Origin: Glandiceps talaboti
Lineage: Eukaryota > Hemichordata > Enteropneusta > Spengelidae
Direction: 5' to 3'
DNA length: 12,000 nt
Assembly (NCBI RefSeq): GCF_964340395.1
Contig: NC_135553.1
Span: 19,532,849-19,544,848, forward strand
The translations under genes were made by a program, and so were the position numbers. Shown here piece by piece: positions 1 to 7,211 of the stretch. The notes below the pieces were generated by a model. The model was not told the DNA's origin. It saw nothing but the letters and a program-made list of their open reading frames with translations, and ran no database searches. Position 1 is the stretch's first letter, and each line of letters opens with the position of its first letter.

Positions 1-47
1 TCTTTCCTCAAACATGGACAAATCAGGACAGACTGATAAGCCAGGAC

Positions 48-61
48 TAATGACGTCATTA
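48..61. promoter_or_regulatory. 14-bp palindrome containing a full CRE (TGACGTCA)
   Basis: The sequence TAATGACGTCATTA is a perfect 14-bp palindrome. Its core, TGACGTCA at 51-58, is the consensus cAMP-response element bound by CREB/ATF bZIP dimers. No transcription start or gene is visible nearby, so regulatory function is inference from the motif only. A single 8-mer also occurs by chance in large genomes. Confidence 0.3.
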
Positions 62-942
62 CATAATATACAATATATCTAACTAATGCATTGTCTATCA
101 AACATATAAGGGAAGCACACTTCATTTTCAAATTGGTACTTCAATATTATGGTTTCATATTTTTGTTAGTGGCCTTGACAGTTGGGTCATCATCAGACGC
201 GTGACAGTGTTTACATTACGTATTAAATGATTGGATTGATTTTTTAATCCCTCTTCTGGACTAATCCGTACTAGAATGTCGTCGTTTTAATTAGATCAAG
301 ATGTAGGAGTAAAACCAAACAGAATCTGATGTCTCAATTCTCGCTAATTAAGATGATCATTTTGGTGAATAGTGCCAACAAAGTTCACAGGAAAACGAAA
401 CGAAATATAATTTAAGCAATGAGGAATGTCAAGTACACTTAAGCAAACAATTCATTTAGTTTATATTTGTATTCCCAGTAAATTAAGTTTACTCATACCA
501 TCACCGTCCTCTGATAGAAATGATTCATATCAAAATAATCACCGTATCCATGACAACCTTATCCCATCTCACTAAGACCGGTAAATCTCGGTAGATAATT
601 TAGACTGCGGTCACATTAAGGAGAATCTTCCATAGTTACGTACCTGGATACGACAGTGACTGTATGAAAGCTGGTAGTAGCAACAACGATAGCGTTGGTA
701 GAAGCCACTGTACACTCCGTGTTGTCATGACATCGACAAGGTCGTCAAATCTCCAGTCTGTTATAAATTTGACCACTTTAATTTCAAACCTTTTGTCCTA
801 TTCTTAGAAAACAGAAGTCAGTAAAATAATAAGTTGATGAATATTTCATTAAATAATGTATTGGACATAAACTATCCAACAAGCTTGGAAAGGTCAACAA
901 ACTATTATCGTCCAAGCAGAGAGACGGCAACTGTCGATTGTG
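62..942. other. Non-coding stretch, nothing recognised
   Basis: AT-rich sequence with stop codons in all frames at short intervals. The longest open frame (784-1014, minus strand) has no family signature and extends into the palindrome at 943. There are only trivial short repeats, such as a small CAACG/CGTTG hairpin near 687-700. It could be intergenic or intronic. Confidence 0.6.
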
Positions 943-1115
943 TAGCCTATACATGTACGTGTAGACTCGAAGGGCTAGCACTACCACACTATAATTTGCT
1001 ATCCTAACTGACATTTTGATTTTGAATTTCGCTGTCCTGTAACGATAGCGAAAAAATATGTCAGTTTGGATAGCGGAATAGTGTAGTAGTGAGTTTTAAG
1101 TCTACAAGTAGGCTA
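943..1115. repeat. Imperfect palindrome (~173 bp), MITE-like fold-back
   Basis: The left and right halves are inverted copies of each other. TAGCCT (943-948) faces AGGCTA (1110-1115), TGTAGACT (960-967) faces AGTCTACA (1099-1106), and GCTATCCTAACTGACAT (998-1014) faces ATGTCAGTTTGGATAGC (1058-1074) with one mismatch. An inner TTCGCT/AGCGAA stem closes the hairpin near 1028-1051. The sequence between these blocks also aligns with small indels. There is no coding potential. The size and fold-back form suggest a decayed non-autonomous DNA transposon. I could not define a target-site duplication, so the exact ends are uncertain. Confidence 0.6.
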
Positions 1116-1211
1116 GTGATTTGCACATTTGGGACATGAAATGTGAAACAACTTCAACAATGAAGAAAAAGAATGGGTGATGGAAACGTGAAGAACAACT
1201 TCAAGTAATAC

Positions 1212-1628
1212 GTAAGAAGGGAAGGGAAGGTAATGGAATGATAACTAGTATTACTGCCAATTTCATGTAACCTCTCACATGGTTCATACAACATGGTTCA
1301 TACAGCATCGGTAGGACAACACTTCACACATGCTGATTCATTATAAATGAAAACGGAGAAATACAACTAATTGTGATACACCGTTACCACTATGGTCAGA
1401 GTTCAAAGACTTTAATGGTAACAATATATCACATACAATTACTTGTATTTTGTTTTGTTTTCATTTATAAAGAATCTGTGTGTCTGAACTGTTGTTCTGA
1501 TCAATATTGTATGAACCACGATGCAAATACATATGTGTGACGCATACTATTTCGGCAAGAGGTTACATTAAATTGGCAGTAATATTATTTATCGCCGCCA
1601 CGATGACGCCTTACCATCCCCTTCTTAC
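1212..1628. repeat. Large imperfect palindrome (~417 bp), MITE-like fold-back
   Basis: The two halves are inverted, diverged copies. GTAAGAAGGG at 1212 faces CCCCTTCTTAC ending at 1628. The block at 1247-1275 (AGTATTACTGCCAATTTCAT onward) faces 1558-1586 with about three mismatches. TTATAAATGAAAAC (1341-1354) faces its exact complement at 1457-1470. The GTGATAC...GTTACCA block near 1374-1389 faces TGGTAAC...TATCAC near 1416-1432. The loop is about 25 nt, near 1390-1415. There is no coding potential. The form is that of a MITE or an old fold-back element. The flanks show no convincing duplication, so the termini may be eroded. Confidence 0.65.
1277..1304 (+). repeat. 14-bp tandem duplication inside the left arm of the palindrome
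   Basis: ACATGGTTCATACA occurs twice in direct succession (1277-1290 and 1291-1304). The opposite arm (around 1505-1520, TTGTATGAACCACG) has only one counterpart, so the duplication arose after the arms formed. Confidence 0.75.
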
Positions 1629-1660
1629 TTTTGCTATGTTATGAACCAGGACAATTATAC

Positions 1661-1684
1661 ATACATTGTACATGTGCAATGTAT
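1661..1684. repeat. Short hairpin, 8-bp perfect stem
   Basis: ATACATTG (1661-1668) and CAATGTAT (1677-1684) form a perfect 8-bp stem around the 8-nt loop TACATGTG. It lies between the 417-bp palindrome and the CCGACCGACCC repeat. No T-run follows, and terminator logic would not apply in this genome. Confidence 0.5.
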
Positions 1685-1686
1685 AA

Positions 1687-1793
1687 GGGCGGCCCTTTTT
1701 ATTTTTCTGTTTCTCATCTCCCGACCGACCCTAATTTGCAGCTCCGACATCAGAAAAAAAAAAGTTTTTTTATTTCCGACCGACCCCTGAGCA
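1687..1793 (+). repeat. Dispersed low-complexity repeat, copy 1 (CCGACCGACCC / TTTCTCATCTCC type)
   Basis: The order is GGGCGGCCC, a T-rich tract, TGTTTCTCATCTCC, CCGACCGACCC, a unique segment, A10, T7, then TTATTTCCGACCGACCC. The CCGACCGACCC block therefore occurs twice in this copy. Both sequence modules recur at 8023-8099, with TGTTTCTCATCTCC inverted there. Shared modules in different arrangement suggest a family of interspersed repeats rather than chance. I cannot assign a superfamily. Confidence 0.45.
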
Positions 1794-1900
1794 CAGCAAA
1801 ATTGTAAGGTTCCCCATGGCGTCTTAGGCCAGTTCTGCCGAGGCCACGACCTTGCGACATTGGCCCCCTAAAATTACAAATGAAGCAATAATTTTCCCAC

Positions 1901-2011
1901 CTTGCGTCGCTTTGGCGCATTCATTTTACGGCAGACATCAAAATTATCTAAGTCCACGGCCGGACCAGGCCAGGCTTTGACTCGACGTGAATCCCACAAG
2001 AAGTATACTGA
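1901..2011 (-). CDS. Candidate internal exon, 37 codons, unknown product
   Basis: On the minus strand a pyrimidine-rich tract (CTTTCCCTTACGCAG) ends at 2012 as a good 3' splice site. An open frame of exactly 37 codons follows, ending CGCAAG before GTGGGA, a passable 5' splice site. Both ends are in phase 0. The peptide begins SVYFLWDSRRVKAWPGPAVD and ends with the basic stretch APKRRK. The segment is richer in G and C than its surroundings, which suits coding sequence. I recognise no domain. The overlapping plus-strand frame (1902-2216) lacks comparable signals. No partner exon is visible, so this may be a chance pattern. Confidence 0.22.
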
Positions 2012-2163
2012 CTGCGTAAGGGAAAGTTTTGTTGACATCATAGTATATGATACAGTGACAACGCGCAGTTCTATTGTTAACAATAAAAAATGCCACAAAA
2101 AGATCAACTTTGATAAACTTAATCTACAAATTAAAACATTTGAGGGATTAGATGAGACGTTGA

Positions 2164-2315
2164 AATGGACGTCTCTCGTCACATGTTTTGTCTACTGTCA
2201 CTGTCGTGACCTCTGACCTAATCACTGACGTGTGCGAAACACTGAACTTGCTACCGGAACATCTATCTGCCATGCCACAGCTCAGAAGCCTTCGTGAACC
2301 AAATTTATGGGACAG
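2164..2315 (+). CDS. Candidate exon piece, LRR-like, ends at a possible splice donor
   Basis: The frame opens after a TGA at 2161 and contains LLPEHLSAMPQLRSLREPN. This resembles a leucine-rich repeat (LPxxLxxMPxLRSLxxxN), a protein-interaction repeat found in receptors and cytosolic sensors. It reaches GGGACAG|GTTGTG, a possible splice donor after 2315, leaving phase 2; read straight on, the frame stops within two codons. Against it, no AG lies between 2164 and 2279 to serve as acceptor. It must therefore start at the in-frame ATG at 2272, be a relic, or be chance. The phase fits the Cys-rich piece at 6175, across the fold-back element. Confidence 0.2.
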
Positions 2316-2385
2316 GTTGTGATTTTCATTTGTTGATGGGTTAAATTAAATGCGTACATGTGTATTTTGATTCCGAAAAAGCTGT

Positions 2386-2394
2386 GTTAGGGGA
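2386..2394 (+). repeat. Target-site duplication, left copy (GTTAGGGGA)
   Basis: GTTAGGGGA directly abuts the first base of the left terminal cap and is repeated exactly at 6144-6152, directly abutting the right terminus. A 9-bp direct repeat at the exact ends of inverted termini is the footprint of transposase-mediated insertion. The perfect match implies the insertion is not very old. Confidence 0.92.
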
Positions 2395-2435
2395 GGGTGA
2401 CCCTAAAACGAATGACAACGTGAATGACGGAAAAC
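2395..2435 (+). repeat. Left terminal inverted repeat cap
   Basis: This 41-bp non-array terminus starts with the odd-length palindrome GGGTGACCC and carries GAATGAC at 2410 and 2422, with a third at 2436 where the array starts. The core GAATGAC is the same heptamer that heads each 31-bp monomer of the body. The terminus and body therefore share a likely protein-binding motif. Confidence 0.85.
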
Positions 2436-5340
2436 GAATGACAGCATTTCTAGGTGGTAAACAGTGGAATGACACCCTTTTCTACATTCAGTTAGTTGAA
2501 TGACACCCTCTGCACTGTAGAACTACTGGAATGACAGCCACCACTCTATAAAATAAGTTGAATGACAGCATTTTTAATGCTTTGGAACTGGAATGACAGC
2601 ATTTCTAGGTGGTAAACAGTGGAATGACACCCTTTTCTACAATCAGTTAGTTGAATGACACACTCTGCGCTGTAGAACCACTGGAATGACAGCCGCCACT
2701 CTATAAAATAAGTGGAATGACAGCATTTTTAATGCTTTGGAACTGGAATGACAGCATTTCTAGGTGGTAAACAGTGGAATGACACCCTTTTCTACAATCA
2801 GTTAGTTGAATGACACACTCTGCACTGTAGAACCACTGGAATGACAGCCGCCACTCTATAAAATAAGTGGAATGACAGCATTTGTAATGCTTTGGAACTG
2901 GAATGACAGCATTTCTAGGTGGTAAACAGTGGAATGACACCCTTTTCTACATTCAGTTAGTTGAATGACACCCTCTGCACTGTAGAACTACTGGAATGAC
3001 AGCCGCCACTCTATAAAATAAGTTGAATGACAGCATTTTTAATGCTTTGGAACTGGAATGACAGCATTTCTAGGTGGTAAACAGTGGAATGACACCCTTT
3101 TCTACAATCAGTTAGTTGAATGACACACTCTGCGCTGTAGAACCACTGGAATGACAGCCGCCACTCTATAAAATAAGTGGAATGACAGCATTTTTAATGC
3201 TTTGGAACTGGAATGACAGCATTTCTAGGTGGTAAACAGTGGAATGACACCCTTTTCTACAATCAGTTAGTTGAATGACACACTCTGCACTGTAGAACCA
3301 CTGGAATGACAGCCGCCACTCTATAAAATAAGTGGAATGACAGCATTTTTAATGCTTTGGAACTGGAATGACAGCATTTCTAGGTGGTAAACAGTGGAAT
3401 GACACCCTTTTCTACAATCAGTTAGTTGAATGACACCCTCTGCACTGTAGAACCACTGGAATGACAGCCGCCACTCTATAAAATAAGTGGAATGACAGCA
3501 TTTTTAATGCTTTGGAACTGGAATGACAGCATTTCTGGGTGGTAAACAGTGGAATGACACCCTTTTCTACATTCAGTTAGTTGAATGACACCCTCTGCAC
3601 TGTAGAACCACTGGAATGACAGCCGCCACTCTATAAAATAAGTGGAATGACAGCATTTGTAATGCTTTGGAACTGGAATGACAGCATTTCTAGGTGGTAA
3701 ACAGTAGAATGACACCCTTTTTTGTACAATCAGTTAGTTGAATGACACACTCTGCACTGTAGAACCACTGGAATGACAGCCGCCACTCTATAAAATAAGT
3801 GGAATGTCAGCATTTTTAATGCTTTGGAACTGGAATGACAGCATTTCTAGGTGGTAAACAGTGGAATGACACCCTTTTCTACAATCAGTTAGTTGAATGA
3901 CACCCTCTGCACTGTAGAACCAGTGGAATGACAGCCGCCACTCTATAAAATAAGTGGAATGACAGCATTTGTAATGCTTTGGAACTGGAATGACAGCATT
4001 TCTAGGTGGTAAACAGTGGAATGACACCCTTTTCTACATTCAGTTAGTTGAATGACACCCTCTGCACTGTAGAACCACTGGAATGACAGCCGCCACTCTA
4101 TAAAATAAGTGGAATGACAGCATTTGTAATGCTTTGGAACTGGAATGACAGCATTTCTAGGTGGTAAACAGTAGAATGACACCCTTTTTTGTACAATCAG
4201 TTAGTTGAATGACACACTCTGCACTGTAGAACCACTGGAATGACAGCCGCCACTCTATAAAATAAGTGGAATGTCAGCATTTTTAATGCTTTGGAACTGG
4301 AATGACAGCATTTCTAGGTGGTAAACAGTGGAATGACACCCTTTTCTACATTCAGTTAGTTGAATGACACCCTCTGCACTGTAGAACCACTGGAATGACA
4401 GCCGCCACTCTATAAAATAAGTGGAATGACAGCATTTTTAATGCTTTGGAACTGGAATGACAGCATTTCTAGGTGGTAAACAGTGGAATGACACCCTTTT
4501 CTACATTCATTTAGTTGAATGACACCCTCGGCACTGTAGAACCACTGGAATGACAGCCGCCACTCTATAAAATAAGTGGAATGACAGCATTTTAATGCTT
4601 TGGAACTGGAATGACAGCATTTCTAGGTGGTAAACAGTAGAATGACACCCTTTTCTACAATCAGTTAGTTGAATGACACACTCTGCACTGTAGAACCACT
4701 GGAATGACAGCCGCCACTCTATAAAATAAGTGGAATGTCAGCATTTTTAATGCTTTGGAACTGGAATGACAGCATTTCTAGGTGGTAAACAGTAGAATGA
4801 CACCCTTTTCTACAATCAGTTAGTTGAATGACACCCTCTGCACTGTAGAACCAGTGGAATGACAGCCGCCACTCTATAAAATAAGTGGAATGACAGCATT
4901 TTTAATGCTTTGGAACTGGAATGACAGCATTTCTAGGTGGTAAACAGTGGAATGACACCCTTTTCTACATTCATTTAGTTGAATGACACCCTCGGCACTG
5001 TAGAACCACTGGAATGACAGCCGCCACTCTATAAAATAAGTGGAATGACAGCATTTTAATGCTTTGGAACTGGAATGACAGCATTTCTAGGTGGTAAACA
5101 GTAGAATGACACCCTTTTCTACAATCAGTTAGTTGAATGACACACTCTGCACTGTAGAACCACAGGAATGACAGCCGCCACTCTATAAAATAAGTGGAAT
5201 GACAGCATTTTTAATGCTTTGGAACAGGAATGACAGCATTTCTAGGTGGTAAACAGTGGAATGACACCCTTTTCTACATTCAGTTAGTTGAATGACACCC
5301 TCTGCACTGTAGAACCACTGGAATGACAGCCGCCACTCTA
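2436..5340 (+). repeat. Left arm: ~18.7 tandem copies of a 155-bp (5 x 31 bp) unit
   Basis: The motif AATGACAGCATTTCTAGG recurs at 2437, 2592, 2747, 2902, 3057, 3212, 3367, 3522, 3677, 3834, 3989, 4144, 4301, 4456, 4610, 4765, 4920, 5074 and 5229. That gives a period of 155 bp, with rare 154 and 157. (The unit at 3522 reads TTTCTGGG.) Each unit divides into five 31-bp monomers starting (G/T)GAATGACA. Their following sequences are CATTTCTAGG, CCTTTTCTAC, CCTCTGCACTG, CCGCCACTCTATAAAA and CATTTTTAATGC. Units are highly similar, with a few diagnostic variants that recur every third unit. Short open frames of 79 codons in this array are artefacts of repetition. Confidence 0.95.
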
Positions 5341-6102
5341 TTAAAAATGCTGTCATTCCACTTATTTTATAGATTGGCAGCTGTCATTCTACTGGTTCTA
5401 CAGTGCAGAGTGTGTCATTCAACTAAGTGATTGTAGAAAAGGGTGTCATTCCACTGTTTACCACCTAGAAATGCTGTTATTCCAGTTCCAAAGCATTAAA
5501 AATGCTGTAATTCCACTTATTTTATAGAGTGGCGGCTGTCATTCCAGTGGTTCTACAGCGCAGAGTGTGCCATTCAACTAACTGATTGTAGAAAAGGGTG
5601 TCATTCCACTGTTTACCACCTAGAAATGCTGTCATTCCAGTTCCAAAGCATTAAAAATGCTGTCATTCCACTTATTTTATAGAGTGGCGGCTGTCATTCC
5701 AGTGGTTCTACAGTGCAGAGGGTGTCATTCAACTAACTGAATGTAGAAAAGGGTGTCATTCCACTGTTTACCACCTAGAAATGCTGTCATTCCAGTTCCA
5801 AAGCATTAAAAATGCTGTCATTCCACTTATTTTATAGAGTGGCGGCTGTCATTCCAGTGGTTCTACAGTGCAGAGGGTGTCATTCAACTAACTGAATGTA
5901 GAAAAGGGTGTCATTCCACTGTTTACCACCTAGAAATGCTGTCATTCCAGTTCCAAAGCATTACAAATGCTGTCATTCCACTTATTTTATAGAGTGGCGG
6001 CTGTCATTCCAGTGGTTCTACAGTGCAGAGGGTGTCATTCAACTAACTGAATGTAGAAAAGGGTGTCATTCCACTGTTTACCACCTAGAAATGCTGTCAT
6101 TC
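5341..6102 (-). repeat. Right arm: ~4.9 inverted copies of the same 155-bp unit
   Basis: The same unit runs in reverse orientation, with the diagnostic AGAAATGCTGTCATT motif every 155 bp (CATT or TATT at 5478, 5633, 5788, 5943 and 6098). The outer units match the left arm closely. The two innermost units carry many private changes, for example GCTGTTATTCC, GCTGTAATTCC, GTGCCATTC and GATTGGCAGCTG. At the centre the left arm stops at CGCCACTCTA and the right arm starts at TTAAAAATGC. A folded strand would leave a loop of about 29 nt (5341-5369). Confidence 0.95.
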
Positions 6103-6143
6103 GTTTTCCGTCATTCAGGTTGTCATTCGTTTTAGGGTCACCC
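6103..6143 (-). repeat. Right terminal inverted repeat cap
   Basis: This is the reverse complement of the left cap, with a single mismatch at 6118. It ends GGGTCACCC at 6143, immediately followed by the right copy of the 9-bp duplication. Confidence 0.85.
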
Positions 6144-6152
6144 GTTAGGGGA
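6144..6152 (+). repeat. Target-site duplication, right copy (GTTAGGGGA)
   Basis: An exact copy of 2386-2394, in direct orientation. Removing the element and one copy would restore a continuous site reading GCTGT-GTTAGGGGA-TCGTG. Confidence 0.92.
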
Positions 6153-6174
6153 TCGTGTTGCATGATGTTGACAG

Positions 6175-6313
6175 TGCTAGTGACACATGTGAATGTTGGG
6201 CACTGAATCAATGCGTAATCACTGGCATGGCCACTATAGACGGCCGATGCATGTGCGCCCGGTCAGACAAGAAGAACGAACTTGTTGTGCAAATCAGAAA
6301 AAAATTAATGTAA
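6175..6313 (+). CDS. Candidate terminal exon, short Cys-rich (EGF/LRRCT-like?) peptide
   Basis: After a possible acceptor (GATGTTGACAG, ending at 6174) the frame encodes 45 codons to TAA at 6311-6313. It includes DTCECWALNQC and, eleven residues later, GRCMCARSDKK. Paired Cys-x-Cys motifs spaced like this are common in small extracellular disulfide modules and in the C-terminal caps of LRR domains, but I cannot name the family. It starts with the third base of a codon, which fits the phase-2 donor at 2315 exactly. Joined, the junction reads NLWD-SASDTCEC. AATAAA signals follow at 6494-6506. The acceptor lacks a good pyrimidine tract, so the call is weak. Confidence 0.22.
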
Positions 6314-6493
6314 TATTTACAGAGCATCCCAACTTTGACTTTGTTGATAGTTTTAGTTAAAGATTCAAGTTCTGAGTTTCAAGGACACCTAATGTCAGCT
6401 TTCCGTATCATTGCAAGTTTACGGTACGTAACTATGCTGTCATTTGATATATAGCAGGACCAAATCATGATACACAGCCAGTAACGGTTAATT

Positions 6494-6506
6494 AATAAAA
6501 AATAAA
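6494..6506 (+). promoter_or_regulatory. Two possible polyadenylation signals (AATAAA)
   Basis: AATAAA occurs at 6494-6499 and again at 6501-6506, about 180 bp past the TAA of the Cys-rich candidate exon, a plausible 3' UTR length. In AT-rich sequence this hexamer is common by chance, so it is only supportive. Confidence 0.25.
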
Positions 6507-6844
6507 TTATTTTAAAGTTTGTTTGACTATTATTTGTAAGTTTTTCGTTCACATTTCGTACTTTTTAAAGTCAGGGATTTTTTTTCTTCAAAATGTTCAT
6601 GAATTTGAAGAGGGAATGATAAACACAGCAGTGTACTAACAATTTTAAAAATGAAACAAGTGGTTACAAGTTTAGGATTTCTCAAAGTTTTTATTCAATC
6701 ATATGTTCACTGTGACTTATTTTGAAGTTGTTCATTGTCCTTGTCTGAAAAAAGGGAATTATAAATTTTAGCACTGCTGTTCATTGATATTCAGATTAAA
6801 AATTGTGACTACCTGGCTGTCCAATCTTTCTAAACAATATATCA

Positions 6845-6847
<3 letters not shown>
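6507..6847. other. AT-rich non-coding stretch
   Basis: Poly-T and poly-A runs, frequent stops in every frame and no recognisable motif. It could be a 3' UTR continuation or intergenic sequence. Confidence 0.55.
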
Positions 6848-6883
<36 letters not shown>

Positions 6884-6885
6884 TA
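6848..6885. repeat. (AT)n microsatellite
   Basis: An almost pure AT dinucleotide run with one phase slip (AATAT) near 6876. Self-complementary and prone to length variation and cruciform extrusion. Confidence 0.9.
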
Positions 6886-7017
6886 CATAATCTTAATTGC
6901 CTTCTTTTTCTAAGGTGTAATGTGTAGTACACAATTTTCAAAAAATAGCTTAATGGGAACTGTTATTATGAATGGAATTTTTTTATGTAGTTAGGTAATG
7001 GTCTATACGTAATGGAA

Positions 7018-7055
7018 TATCTCAGACCACAGTATCTCTATAGTGGTCTGAGATA
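7018..7055. repeat. Hairpin with a perfect 13-bp stem
   Basis: TATCTCAGACCAC (7018-7030) pairs perfectly with GTGGTCTGAGATA (7043-7055) around a 12-nt loop. Further out, GTCTAT (6991-6996) faces ATAGAC (7073-7078), so it may be the core of a small palindromic element of about 90 bp. A small-RNA precursor is possible but unsupported. Confidence 0.6.
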
Positions 7056-7180
7056 ATTTATATGAATATTTCATAGACAATAATAATTGACCCCACTCCC
7101 TGTCAAATGACACCACTTTTTGGAACCAAGGGGCCTGTGTCCCCACTTGTTGGAAACCTTGGCAGAACACCACCGTCTAA

Positions 7181-7211
7181 CCCCCCCCCCCTCTCACCCA
7201 CCCACCCACCC
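7181..7211 (-). repeat. C11 run plus (CCCA)n: strong G-quadruplex motif on the minus strand
   Basis: The plus strand has 11 consecutive Cs (7181-7191), then CCC triplets at 7197, 7201, 7205 and 7209 separated by single As. The minus strand therefore reads GGGTGGGTGGGTGGG, the single-nucleotide-loop arrangement known to form very stable parallel quadruplexes. The long G run beyond it could supply a spare tract. The plus strand could form an i-motif. Short minus- and plus-strand open frames across this tract are low-complexity artefacts. Confidence 0.8.

Larger units (their letters stand above)
2395..6143. mobile_element. Fold-back (FB-like) non-autonomous DNA transposon, 3749 bp
   Basis: The element begins GGGTGACCCTAAAACGAATG, and the complementary sequence ends at 6143. 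The 41-bp caps differ only at 2420 versus 6118. A 9-bp duplication flanks it. All sequence between the caps is 155-bp tandem repeat in two opposed arms meeting at 5340/5341, so a single strand can fold back almost completely. Nine-bp duplications are typical of Mutator-like elements and of Drosophila FB elements; as I recall, FB arms are also built from 31-bp monomers in 155-bp groups. It has no coding region, because 155 is not a multiple of three and every frame soon closes. Mobilisation would need a transposase in trans. The superfamily assignment is inference; the element boundaries are seen directly. Confidence 0.9.

Noticed and set aside
784-1014. Minus-strand 76-codon frame
   Set aside because: It runs into the 173-bp palindrome, has no family features, and its length is within chance for this sequence.
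1902-2216. Plus-strand 104-codon frame
   Set aside because: It overlaps the minus-strand candidate exon, which has better splice signals. No domain and no start context support the plus frame.
2436-6102. CRISPR array
   Set aside because: The units are contiguous with no unique spacers, the array inverts at 5340, it has transposon termini with a target duplication, and the window looks eukaryotic.
2436-6102. Ordinary centromeric or heterochromatic satellite
   Set aside because: The array is bounded on both sides by inverted caps and an exact 9-bp duplication, so it is the body of a transposed element.
2701-6135. Repeated 75-79-codon open frames encoding near-identical His/Cys/Ser-rich peptides
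   Set aside because: They are translations of the 155-bp unit. The unit is not a multiple of three, so each frame closes after about one and a half units. They occur in both arms with opposite strand, as expected of repeats rather than genes.
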